Shown here piece by piece: positions 13,543 through 22,040 of a stretch of 37,047 bases of DNA. The position numbers and the translations under genes are program-made. The notes beneath the pieces were generated by a model. The model saw nothing but the letters and a program-made list of their open reading frames with translations. It was not told the origin of the DNA and made no database searches. Positions within the stretch are counted from its first letter, which is position 1; each line of letters opens with the position of its first letter. The stretch is from Sebaldella sp. S0638 (GTDB lineage Bacteria > Fusobacteriota > Fusobacteriia > Fusobacteriales > Leptotrichiaceae): positions 1-37,047 of the forward strand of contig NZ_JAMZGM010000034.1 of assembly GCF_024158605.1 (NCBI RefSeq), read 5' to 3'.

Positions 13543-13559
13543 CCAATCTGTAAAATTGG
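13543..13559 (+). ncRNA. tRNA-Tyr-like anticodon stem-loop without a tRNA body
   Basis: CCAAT (13543-13547) and ATTGG (13555-13559) form a 5-bp stem around the 7-nt loop CTGTAAA, identical to the anticodon loop of bacterial tRNA-Tyr (anticodon GTA, U33 and A37 present). I find no D arm, T arm or acceptor arranged around it. Confidence 0.5.
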
Positions 13560-13608
13560 AAATGTTAAAAACAAAGTAGAAAAAAATAAGGTATTCAGGG
13601 AAAAGCCC

Positions 13609-13631
13609 GTATAAATGCCTGGCATTTATAC
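13609..13631. repeat. 23-bp perfect palindrome
   Basis: GTATAAATGCC, one T, GGCATTTATAC. In RNA it gives a 9-bp hairpin; no T-run follows, so it is not an intrinsic terminator. An outer pairing GGTAT (13590-13594) with ATACC (13659-13663) may enclose it. It could be an operator for the slipin gene or part of the structured RNA. Confidence 0.6.
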
Positions 13632-13710
13632 CGTTGTAAAAATTCTGTACTTCGGCAGATACCGCATTACGAATCTTTTTATCTAAATTATCCGTGTTTT
13701 ATAAGACTAT

Positions 13711-13843
13711 TTGCAGGCAACTAATGTAGATTTTCTATAAAATTACTGTTTTTTTACATATAAAGATAAGTAAAGCTTAAGCCGGATTCCATTTCTGCAG
13801 TGGAGTGGGAATTTCCCGAAAATACCTGTTAAAAAGGAGGAAT
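13711..13843 (+). promoter_or_regulatory. possible promoter and structured leader of the first slipin gene
   Basis: TTGCAG (13711-13716) and TATAAA (13736-13741) with a long 19-base spacer form a weak promoter. The leader has an ATTCC/GGAAT pairing and GGGAATTTCCC (13807-13817) shortly before AAGGAGG and the ATG. The gene could also be transcribed from the promoter of the RNA region. Confidence 0.35.
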
Positions 13844-13844
13844 A

Positions 13845-15344
13845 ATGAAGTATATAGTAAATGAGGGACAAAGAGCTTTGGTCTTTAAGGACGGAAAGCT
13901 CGTAGATTATTTGAAAGAAGGAATTTACAATAATTTTGGCTTTTTTAATAAAAATTTTGAAGTATATGAATGTGAAGGTTTGCTAAAGGCAAAAATAAAA
14001 CTTGATATTTTATTAAAAAATGAAAAACTGAAAGAAGAACTTGATGTAGTGGAAGTGGATGAACACGAACTTCTTTTATATTATAAGGATAATAAATTTT
14101 CAGGGGCTTATTATCAGGGAAAATATGCTTTCTGGAAAGTTCTGGGTGAAAATAGCTTTAGAAAGCTGGACTTAACACAATTATTTAAGATAGATACAAA
14201 ATTAAAAAATGTATTTTCACAATGGACACTGAGTTCATCATTTGATACAGTGGAAGTGGAAGACTACAATATGGCTCTTTATTATAGAAACGGCATATTT
14301 GAGGATGTATTTTTTGAGGGTGAATATGCAGTTTCCAAAAAATATTACAGAAACAGCTTTACAAAATTCGATTTGAGAACACCAATTGTATATAATAACA
14401 CAATGAAAAAGATGTTTGATAAAAATCCGGGACTTATAGATAGTTTTGATGTAAAGAAAGTAAAGGAAAAAGAACTTTTGATATGGTCTCAAAATGGTAT
14501 TTATAAAGGGAAATATCTTACAGGGGAATATTTATTCTGGAATAAGCTGGAAAAAAATGAATTTGATATTATAGATCTGAATATGGAAGGTGAAATTGAT
14601 AAAAAATATCACAATATTCTGGAAAGACTAGCAGGAGTGTATTCAAAATTTGATATAAAAGATTATGAAGCAGGTCTTTTGATAAAAAACAGCCAGTATG
14701 AAAAAACTTTGACGCCGGGAATTTATTATTTCTGGAACGGTACTGATAAAAAAGAGCTTATAAATGTGGATTTGCGTTTGAAACAGCTGGATTTACAGGG
14801 GCAGGAAATTCTAACAAAGGATAAGATCACGCTAAGGCTGAATTTTGTTACACAATACAGAATAACCGATCCTTTGAAGAATTACAAAAAGATAAATAAT
14901 CTTGAAAATCAAATTTATATACTTCTTCAGATTGTACTCAGAGAATATGTAGGAATGCAGAATCTGGAGCAGCTTTTGGAAAATAAAAATGAAATAGCGG
15001 AATTTGTTCTGAACAGAATAAAAAAAGAGGAAGAAAAATACGGGGTGGAATTCATAGAAGCAGGAATAAAAGATATAATTCTTCCGGGAGATATAAAAGA
15101 AATTCTCAATACAGTTCTTATTGCAGAAAAGAGTGCATTAGCAAACACTATAAAGAGACGGGAAGAAACAGCTTCTACAAGAAGTCTTCTGAATACCGCA
15201 AAGGTCATGGAAGAGAACAAAACTCTGTACAGACTGAAAGAAATGGAATATATAGAAAAGATAGTAGAGAAAATAGGAAATATAGAGATAAGCGGAAATG
15301 GAAATATATTGGAAGAACTGGGGAAAATATTTTCCAGAAAATAA
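13845..15344 (+). CDS. slipin/SPFH (band 7) family protein with five repeated N-terminal modules
   Basis: 499 residues, AAGGAGG upstream. The start MKYIVNEGQRALVFKDGKLV matches the front of slipin proteins. A module of about 45 residues, roughly DxYExGLLxxxGxYxxxLxxGxYxFWN...xxIDL, recurs at about 1-40, 67-110, 134-177, 200-245 and 269-310; ordinary slipins have one or two. The SPFH domain follows (about 310-430: LTKDKITLRLNFVTQYRITD, YILLQIVLREYVG, IKDIILPGDIKEI), then a coiled coil (AEKSALANTIKRREETASTR). No clear membrane anchor is visible. Such proteins form ring or scaffold oligomers. Slipin genes of this kind are found near RtcB RNA-repair genes in some bacteria; here the gene follows tRNA-like RNAs. 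Function unknown. A paralogue is at 26140. Confidence 0.85.
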   Translation: MKYIVNEGQRALVFKDGKLVDYLKEGIYNNFGFFNKNFEVYECEGLLKAKIKLDILLKNEKLKEELDVVEVDEHELLLYYKDNKFSGAYYQGKYAFWKVLGENSFRKLDLTQLFKIDTKLKNVFSQWTLSSSFDTVEVEDYNMALYYRNGIFEDVFFEGEYAVSKKYYRNSFTKFDLRTPIVYNNTMKKMFDKNPGLIDSFDVKKVKEKELLIWSQNGIYKGKYLTGEYLFWNKLEKNEFDIIDLNMEGEIDKKYHNILERLAGVYSKFDIKDYEAGLLIKNSQYEKTLTPGIYYFWNGTDKKELINVDLRLKQLDLQGQEILTKDKITLRLNFVTQYRITDPLKNYKKINNLENQIYILLQIVLREYVGMQNLEQLLENKNEIAEFVLNRIKKEEEKYGVEFIEAGIKDIILPGDIKEILNTVLIAEKSALANTIKRREETASTRSLLNTAKVMEENKTLYRLKEMEYIEKIVEKIGNIEISGNGNILEELGKIFSRK

Positions 15345-15351
15345 ATTTTTT

Positions 15352-15397
15352 AATGCTCCTGCAGACAGTAAAAATAGCAAAATGCAGGAGCATTTTT
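15352..15397 (+). terminator. terminator of the first slipin gene
   Basis: AATGCTCCTGCA (15352-15363) pairs perfectly with TGCAGGAGCATT (15383-15394) and runs into TTTTT. Confidence 0.9.
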
Positions 15398-15428
15398 CCT
15401 TTATTTTATAATAGTGCATTTCATATAA

Positions 15429-15536
15429 TTGACACTAATACGGTACTTTTAGTATAATAAACAATAAGAGGTTAACATATCTAAAAATTTATTTTCTTCA
15501 AAACGGAGATTTAAATATGTTAATATCTAAAATTTC
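15429..15536 (+). promoter_or_regulatory. promoter and repeat-containing leader of the TolC-HlyD operon
   Basis: TTGACA (15429-15434), 18-base spacer, TATAAT (15453-15458). Downstream TTAACATAT (15472-15480) and ATATGTTAA (15515-15523) form an inverted repeat. The pieces GTTAACATATCTAAAAATTT (15471-15490) and GTTAATATCTAAAATTT (15519-15536) also form a near direct repeat. This suggests a binding site for a regulator, not identified here. Confidence 0.65.
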
Positions 15537-15553
15537 CAACAGGAGGGTAAATA

Positions 15554-16939
15554 TTGAAAAATAAGATTATAGTTTTGCTGATCTTTACGGGCATTGTATC
15601 ATTTTCCAACAAAGCAAACACTTTGAGCCAGGATTATAAAAATATAATAGAGCAGGCTAAAAAAGATGCAAAGATTGATTATAAACTATTATACGGGTAT
15701 ACAAACAAGTGGTGGACAGGGTATAGTGACGAGACACTGAATAATTTTATAAGCAGTGCATTTACTGCAAGCACAAATGCTAAAACTATGCAGAAAAAAA
15801 TGACAGACATACAAAGCAGTTTTAACAGAACAAAGAAGGAAGAAAATACAGATAAACCCGAAAGAATTAGTAAAAAAAATAATGAAGTAAAGCTTGTTTC
15901 AGGTGATTTTTACGGGCCTGACAGTTTGAAAATACGTTTGATTTATCCAGGGGATCTGATAAACAGGCTGGATGCTATGACAACAAATAAAAATTCCGAG
16001 CTGGAAGTATTAGAGCTTGCGGCAAAGTGGGCTTCAAGCAGTGTTTCTATGCTTGCGGCAAAATTATACGGGTATTATATATATCTTGAGAATGAAGAAA
16101 GAAACATAAAAGAAAGACTTGATATTCTTGTAGAACTGGAAAAACTTGAGGAAATAAAATTAAGCCTGAAACGAGGCGACGGGGAAAGCCTTATAAATGT
16201 CCAGAGCCTGAAAACAGCACTGGAAAATCAGCTTACAGAAAATGCGGCAAATAGAAGAACAACTGAAAGAAGTATGGAAATTCTTCTTGGCGGAAATAAA
16301 CAGGGAGTAAAAAATATCACTGCAGGTATAAAGAGCAATCCTGATACAGAAATATACACAAAAATAAAAAGACCGGACAAAATAGCATCAGATAGTATAA
16401 AGGACAGAGTGGATGCAGGATTTTATTATATGATAATAAAAGCGGAAAAAGAAAGTCTTTATCCGTATACTGCATCAGGTTATGACAATTTCTGGATTAC
16501 AGGTGACGGTGAAAATATAACAGCATATGAACAAACAGCAAAAAGAGAAAAAATAACTGACAGTCTGTACTTTCAGAGATATGAGGAAAACAGCTATTTT
16601 GATCAGAAACCTGCAGCTGCATTGCTGAAATCAATGAAACAATATAATGATACAATAATAAATTCATATAATGAAGTAAACTCAGCTTTGGGAAATGCTA
16701 AATCAGCTTATTCAGACTTTGTAAATGATAATAAAATTTTTGAAGAGCAGAAAAATATTTTTGCAGATAAAAAAAATAAGCTGGATGCCGGAATGGTTTC
16801 AAAATACGATTATTATAACATTCAATATAATTATCTGACACAGGAACTTAATAATATACAACTTGGTTTTAAATCATTTATCAGTGAGGTAGATTTTATC
16901 TACAGTTTAGGAGGTCAGAATGGAACCAACAAAAAATAA
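15554..16939 (+). CDS. TolC-like outer-membrane efflux protein
   Basis: 461 residues, starting at TTG 15554 with AGGAGGG eight bases upstream. Signal peptide MKNKIIVLLIFTGIVSFS. The body has the helix-rich, lysine/glutamate/asparagine-rich composition and two similar halves expected of an outer-membrane efflux protein; the signatures NSYNEVNSALGNAKSAYSDF and KKNKLDAGMVSKYDYYNIQ (second-half helices before a hairpin) are the clearest. It would form the outer-membrane channel of a tripartite exporter. The HlyD-like adaptor gene overlaps its last 20 bases, but no inner-membrane pump gene is adjacent. Similarity is diverged, so family-level only. Confidence 0.82.
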   Translation: MKNKIIVLLIFTGIVSFSNKANTLSQDYKNIIEQAKKDAKIDYKLLYGYTNKWWTGYSDETLNNFISSAFTASTNAKTMQKKMTDIQSSFNRTKKEENTDKPERISKKNNEVKLVSGDFYGPDSLKIRLIYPGDLINRLDAMTTNKNSELEVLELAAKWASSSVSMLAAKLYGYYIYLENEERNIKERLDILVELEKLEEIKLSLKRGDGESLINVQSLKTALENQLTENAANRRTTERSMEILLGGNKQGVKNITAGIKSNPDTEIYTKIKRPDKIASDSIKDRVDAGFYYMIIKAEKESLYPYTASGYDNFWITGDGENITAYEQTAKREKITDSLYFQRYEENSYFDQKPAAALLKSMKQYNDTIINSYNEVNSALGNAKSAYSDFVNDNKIFEEQKNIFADKKNKLDAGMVSKYDYYNIQYNYLTQELNNIQLGFKSFISEVDFIYSLGGQNGTNKK

Positions 16940-18308
16940 AAAAAGTAATATAAACAGAGTAGAAATGGTATCAGAAGACAGAACAAAATATTTTGGGGAA
17001 ATTACTTCCCAGACAAAGCAAAACCGGATAGAACCGGAAAGTGAAAAAACAGATTTGAATATAAATGTTCCTAAAAATCTGAACACTCCTTTGACAATAA
17101 GTAAAAAAAATATAGATGAGTATCAACAGGGAAATCATCAGGAATATAAAGGGGATGCAAGAAAACTTCTGTTTGCAGTGCTGTTTCTTATTGCAGCCGG
17201 AGCAGCAGGGGGAGGAATTTATTATTTCAGAGACAAAATTTCTATAAAAATACCTAAAGCTGCCAAGGCAGAATCAAAAGAAATAAAAGGGCTTGTAAAC
17301 GGGGATTCCAAAACTGTTGTTTCACAAATTAACGGAAAAATAACAGAAATGAATTTGGGAAAAGGAACACCGGTGAAACAGGGAGAACTTCTAATAACAG
17401 TGGAAAATCCGGAATATAAAAATGAGCTTGATAAAGCGGAAAAAGAACTGAGAGCAGCATTGACAAGAAATGCCTATACTCAGGTAACAACAGAGGAAGT
17501 AAAGGCTGTACCCGTGACTACAAAGAAAACAGTAGCATCAGCCGGGAAAAAAACATATTCTAAGGAAATACTTATAGCCGAGGAAAAATTTAGAAACGAC
17601 AGGGAAGCATATAATGCCGGTCTGATAAGCAGAGTGGAATATGAACAAAGTCTTGCTGAAATTAACAGAGCCAGAGAAAGAGAGAAAAACGGGCCTTCGG
17701 CTGTTGTCACAGAAACAAAGGTAGTAAATACCAAAGTTGCCAATAAAAAGATGATTCCCGTAGAAAAAGAAAAGGTACTGGCAGCTCCAGAGGTAACAGC
17801 AGCAATAGAGAAATATAAAAAAGCTTTTATTAATTATGAAAGTACAAAAATATTTGCGGTGAATTCAGGAGTAACAACAGAATTATATGTAGCTCAGGGA
17901 CAGGAGATAACTCAGGGGCAGGAACTGTTTAAAACAGTTAATTCAAATTATCTTTATACAGATGTCATGATTCCTACTAAAGAACTGGGCAAGGCAGTAA
18001 AAGGCAGTATTGTGAAACTCATAAGCAGTGTGGATAACAAGGAATATGAAGGTGTAATAATAAATATAAAACCAATACCTGAAAAAGGGATAAATTCTGT
18101 AAGAATAGCGGTAAATAACAAAGGGAAAAAAACATTAATCGGTATAGGAAGCTATGTTGATGTAAAAATTACCAAGAAAACAGCCTCTCAGGATCTGCTT
18201 GCATCATTGGAAAACAGTCAGACAGAAAGTAAGAAGAATACTGCTGTTGCATCAGGAGAGGATGCTGAGAAAAAAGTTCAGGAGATAATAGGAGAAATTT
18301 TAAAATAA
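16920..18308 (+). CDS. HlyD-family periplasmic adaptor (membrane fusion protein)
   Basis: 462 residues, AGGAGG-like site inside the preceding gene. A cytoplasmic N-terminus of about 80 residues, one membrane helix (83-103, LFAVLFLIAAGAAGGGIYYF), then a lipoyl-like half domain (SQINGKITEMNLGKGTPVKQGELLITVEN, about 125-153), a charged helical hairpin (155-300), the returning half (NSGVTTELYVAQGQEITQGQELF) and a beta-barrel domain (TDVMIPTKELGKAVKGSIVKL). This is the adaptor order of type I secretion or MFS/ABC exporters. The unusually long N-terminal tail is low-complexity. With the TolC-like gene it would form two thirds of an exporter whose pump is encoded elsewhere. Confidence 0.88.
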   Translation: MEPTKNKKSNINRVEMVSEDRTKYFGEITSQTKQNRIEPESEKTDLNINVPKNLNTPLTISKKNIDEYQQGNHQEYKGDARKLLFAVLFLIAAGAAGGGIYYFRDKISIKIPKAAKAESKEIKGLVNGDSKTVVSQINGKITEMNLGKGTPVKQGELLITVENPEYKNELDKAEKELRAALTRNAYTQVTTEEVKAVPVTTKKTVASAGKKTYSKEILIAEEKFRNDREAYNAGLISRVEYEQSLAEINRAREREKNGPSAVVTETKVVNTKVANKKMIPVEKEKVLAAPEVTAAIEKYKKAFINYESTKIFAVNSGVTTELYVAQGQEITQGQELFKTVNSNYLYTDVMIPTKELGKAVKGSIVKLISSVDNKEYEGVIINIKPIPEKGINSVRIAVNNKGKKTLIGIGSYVDVKITKKTASQDLLASLENSQTESKKNTAVASGEDAEKKVQEIIGEILK

Positions 18309-18381
18309 TAAAAAAAATTATAAATAACAAAAATTTTTTATGAAATAATTCTAAAATAACCAGTTTATATTTTAAAAAATT

Positions 18382-18424
18382 AAGGATTGAATTTTGTATT
18401 GCATAGAATTCAATCCTTTTAATT
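18382..18424 (+). terminator. terminator of the TolC-HlyD operon
   Basis: AAGGATTGAATT (18382-18393) pairs with AATTCAATCCTT (18407-18418), followed by TTAATTTT. Confidence 0.88.
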
Positions 18425-18531
18425 TTAGTAATAAAGCGTAAAGATATAGTTTTTAAAATTGTAAATGTAACATTTTTGTATCATGTTTATTTAAGAAAAA
18501 TTATTAAAGAAATTTTTTTTCGTTAAATAGA

Positions 18532-18561
18532 TTGACAACATATAAACTAATTTGTTAGAAT
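18532..18561 (+). promoter_or_regulatory. promoter of the autotransporter gene
   Basis: TTGACA (18532-18537), 18-base spacer, TAGAAT (18556-18561). The start site near 18568 lies after an in-frame ATG at 18560, which rules that ATG out as the translation start. Confidence 0.7.
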
Positions 18562-18607
18562 GTGTAGACTAGAAAAAATTAAACGATCGGAAGGTAAAGA
18601 AAAAGAA

Positions 18608-21600
18608 ATGTTTTTGAAGAGAAAAAAAAGAACGGCAGCATTAGTGGCAATATTTCTGGCGTGTGGAATTATAACGAAAACAGAAGAAGTTAAAGATGAA
18701 TTTCTATTATTAGGGACATATTTTAGAAATTTTTCAAACAAATCTGAAAGCAGCCAAAAGAATAATAAAGAGACTGACAGTGGTGTTATACCTGACCCAG
18801 ATTCAGACCCAATTCCTGATCCAACTCCTGATCCTGACCCAACTCCGGTTTCAGACCCGTTTCCGGTGGTAAAAGAAGACAGTATAGTAAAGGCAGAGAA
18901 AAATAAAAGCGGAGAAATACTGAGATATTACGTTTCAGATGATATTAGTTCATTAAATCACGAAGCATTGTGGATGACAGACAAAAATACATTTGTATAT
19001 AATAATAAAATTCTTCATTCAGATTCAGATTACACAGTATTAGTGGAAAATGAGGCATATTTTGAAAATAATGGAACAATAACAGGGGAAAATGCAGGAG
19101 TAAAATTATCAGGAAATTCCCAAATGGTAAACAATTCTGTGATAGCAAATTCAGGTGATAAAGGTGTGGAAGTAACAGAAGGTTCATCATTTGTGAATAA
19201 CGGAACAATAAGAAACAGCAGAAATTATGGGATTTTAGTAAATGGAGCAAATTCAGAAGCTGTAAACGGTTTTTCCGGAATAATAGAAAATGGAGATATT
19301 AGTGATAAAAATACCGGACTTGCGGGAATATATGTAACAGAAGGCGGTACAGGAAGAAATGAAGGAACAGTAAAAAATACTTCTTATTACGGGATGTATA
19401 TAACAGGTACTGATTCCAGAGGAATAAATGAAAGCAGCGGAATTATCAGCAACGGAGCAGCAAGCGGATATGGATATTTTGGAATGTATGCTGATAATGC
19501 AGGAACTATAATAAACCGTGGTTTGATAATTAACTCTAATTGCAGAGGTATGTATGCCAAAGGAGTAGGAACCACAGCAATAAATGAAGAAAGCGGAATC
19601 ATAAGAAATGGGACAGCATCTACCGCTTATGTATATGACATAGCAGGTATGCAGGCAGTCTCAGGTGCTACAGCCATAAATAAGGGGAAAATTGAGACAA
19701 TAGGAATGTACGGAATGACATCGACATATGCCGGATCTCATGCTATTAATACCAGTACAGGTGTTATCGCAAATACAAAACTATATGGTATGTATTCAGA
19801 AGCTGGAGGAAAAGCTACTAATTACGGTGAAATAAGAAATGATCAGGATGGAATGTATGTAACCGGTACAGGGAGTACAGCCGTTAACGAATCTACAGGT
19901 ATTATAAAAAATACAGGTTATTATGGTATGCGTGCTATGAACGGAGGACATGCATCAAATAAAGGCATAATACAGAATACTTTTTCCAATGGAATGTATG
20001 TACAAGGGAAAGATTCGGTTATAGTCAATGAGAACGGCGGAGTTATACAAAATAACGGGAGTTCCGGGATGAGTGTAATGGATAAGGGAACAGCATATAA
20101 CTATGGAATAATAAGAAATACAGGCGACTCAGGAATGGATATATTCAGCGGAACAGGATATAATTACGGAACAATAGAAAATAAGGGTAATTACGGAATG
20201 AGTATCACAGGAAGTTCAACAGCGGTAAACAGCGGCACAATACATTTGATCGGTAACAATAAAACAGGAGTTTCTGTATCTTATTCAAATTTCATAAATG
20301 ATGGTACGATTATTCTTGAAGGAAACAATAATATAGGAATAAAAGCTGTAAAAAGTACAGTGAAATTAACCCCGAATTCTGTAATTACTCTGACTAACGG
20401 AACTGAAACAGATACAGTAACTGCTGAAAATACTGACTTTGCGTCAAAAGGTGCAGAAAATGTAAGTTCATTAGGGAAATTTTATTCTCTTGATTCCGAG
20501 TCAACTCTTATAAACAGCGGGTCCATTCTTGGCAAGACAGTAAATATATATGGCGGCGGAAAATTCGTACTGGATAGTAAAACAGGAAATATACAGGCAG
20601 ATAATCTGATTTTAGATAGTAATATGTATGTTAATTCACAGAGAACACTTGATTCTTCAAAAAACATTTATGAAATGAATAATCTCAATGTGGGAAATGT
20701 GACCGGAGACGGGAAAATCATATCAGAATCTAAAATATTTACAGTAAATGCAGATAAAACAAGCAGCGGATATAAAGTTACCCTGACAAGAAAGAATTTT
20801 CAGGATATTTTTTCAGGAGATCTGGGAAATGTACTGGAAGCTAACTATGAAGGGTCAGAAAATAATAAGACGAAAAACAGCGTGTATAACGCATTAAAAC
20901 AGATAAACAGCAGTGAAGCCCTGAAAACAGCCTCAGATGAACTGACGGCGAATGCATTGACGGGAAATCAGGTTTATCAGCAATATACACAAAATAAAAT
21001 GATAAATAACAGTTTGAATACAATGCTGATCAAAAGAAACGAAAATGTAAGCGGAACATATGTTAATATCTTTGGAAGCAATTCAAATATAAATGACCAC
21101 GATGGTATAAGCGGGTATAAAAGCGGAACATCTGGAATTCTCTTGGGGAGAATGGAAAAAATAGCTGAAAAAACTGCAATAGGAGGATTTCTCGGCTATA
21201 TAAATGCAGAATATAATTATAAAGACAGCGGCGATTCACAACAGATTTCCGATACATGGATTTTGTCAGGTGCAGTAGAACAGGAACTAACACCAAACTT
21301 AAAGTGGACATCAATAATAAGCTATAATACAAGTGATAATGATACTGAAAGAAAAGTAACATATGACGGCAGCAATACAGCTTTAACAGGAAACTTCCGT
21401 TCATGGTCGCTTGGAGGAAGCACTATGTTGGAATATGGACATAAAATTAATAACTATATCACATTAAAGCCGACAACTGGTATAATTCTTGACTACATAG
21501 AGCAAAGTGCATATAGTGAAGAAGGCGGAACCGGAGCAAGTGTGGAATCATATAACGGATTTTCTGTAAAAGCAGCAGCAGGAATCAGAGCAGATTTCAC

Positions 21601-21880
21601 AGCATATAACAGTAAAAACAATAAATTCATGATACAGCCAAAGATGCTTTATACATATGAAATGAGCAGCCCTTATGACAATAAACATGTAATAATGAGC
21701 GGATTTGACGGAAATATAGGGATGAATAGCAGAACAGCAGATAAAAATGATCTGAATCTCGGAATAGATTTACAGTATGTGTATAAAGATAATTTATCAT
21801 TATATGCAGGTTATGAAAGCGGAGTATTTTCAGATGACAGACTGGCAGCAGTAACAGCCGGATTTAAAATAATGTTTTAA
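18608..21880 (+). CDS. autotransporter adhesin-like protein (type V secretion)
   Basis: 1090 residues from ATG 18608, chosen because the promoter -10 box overlaps the earlier ATG and because MFLKRKKRTAALVAIFLA is a normal signal peptide. Domains: signal; a Pro-Asp linker (about 46-72, repeated PDP units); a long beta-helix passenger (about 110-640) of roughly 40-residue repeats with N.GTI.N and YGMYVTG/STAVNES motifs; a linker helix; an autotransporter beta-barrel (about 810-1090, from SGTYVNIFGSN) ending FKIMF with terminal Phe. The barrel inserts in the outer membrane and exposes the passenger. Fusobacteriota are rich in such proteins. No protease motif is visible, so a structural or adhesive role is likelier. 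Own promoter and terminator; repeats may vary by recombination. Confidence 0.92.
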   Translation: MFLKRKKRTAALVAIFLACGIITKTEEVKDEFLLLGTYFRNFSNKSESSQKNNKETDSGVIPDPDSDPIPDPTPDPDPTPVSDPFPVVKEDSIVKAEKNKSGEILRYYVSDDISSLNHEALWMTDKNTFVYNNKILHSDSDYTVLVENEAYFENNGTITGENAGVKLSGNSQMVNNSVIANSGDKGVEVTEGSSFVNNGTIRNSRNYGILVNGANSEAVNGFSGIIENGDISDKNTGLAGIYVTEGGTGRNEGTVKNTSYYGMYITGTDSRGINESSGIISNGAASGYGYFGMYADNAGTIINRGLIINSNCRGMYAKGVGTTAINEESGIIRNGTASTAYVYDIAGMQAVSGATAINKGKIETIGMYGMTSTYAGSHAINTSTGVIANTKLYGMYSEAGGKATNYGEIRNDQDGMYVTGTGSTAVNESTGIIKNTGYYGMRAMNGGHASNKGIIQNTFSNGMYVQGKDSVIVNENGGVIQNNGSSGMSVMDKGTAYNYGIIRNTGDSGMDIFSGTGYNYGTIENKGNYGMSITGSSTAVNSGTIHLIGNNKTGVSVSYSNFINDGTIILEGNNNIGIKAVKSTVKLTPNSVITLTNGTETDTVTAENTDFASKGAENVSSLGKFYSLDSESTLINSGSILGKTVNIYGGGKFVLDSKTGNIQADNLILDSNMYVNSQRTLDSSKNIYEMNNLNVGNVTGDGKIISESKIFTVNADKTSSGYKVTLTRKNFQDIFSGDLGNVLEANYEGSENNKTKNSVYNALKQINSSEALKTASDELTANALTGNQVYQQYTQNKMINNSLNTMLIKRNENVSGTYVNIFGSNSNINDHDGISGYKSGTSGILLGRMEKIAEKTAIGGFLGYINAEYNYKDSGDSQQISDTWILSGAVEQELTPNLKWTSIISYNTSDNDTERKVTYDGSNTALTGNFRSWSLGGSTMLEYGHKINNYITLKPTTGIILDYIEQSAYSEEGGTGASVESYNGFSVKAAAGIRADFTAYNSKNNKFMIQPKMLYTYEMSSPYDNKHVIMSGFDGNIGMNSRTADKNDLNLGIDLQYVYKDNLSLYAGYESGVFSDDRLAAVTAGFKIMF

Positions 21881-21888
21881 TATACAAT

Positions 21889-21933
21889 AAAACCATATCG
21901 AAATTGAAATAGAATTTTGGTATGGTTTTTTTT
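21889..21933 (+). terminator. terminator of the autotransporter gene
   Basis: AAAACCATA (21889-21897) pairs with TATGGTTTT (21921-21929) followed by a T-run. Confidence 0.85.
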
Positions 21934-21980
21934 AATATCTGAAAATAAAAAGGTTAGTATATCAGAGAATAGTGTAAAGT

Positions 21981-22008
21981 TTGACTTGAAGACTTATTAT
22001 GTTATAAT
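21981..22008 (+). promoter_or_regulatory. promoter of the immunity-type gene cluster
   Basis: TTGACT (21981-21986), 16-base spacer, TATAAT (22003-22008). Leader of about 27 nt before the ATG at 22041. Confidence 0.65.
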
Positions 22009-22040
22009 AATAGAAACAAAAAAAGTAAAGAGGGTATTTT

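Noticed and set aside
18560-18607. Autotransporter translation start at ATG 18560
   Set aside because: This ATG overlaps the -10 box and lies before the expected transcription start; the signal peptide begins at 18608.
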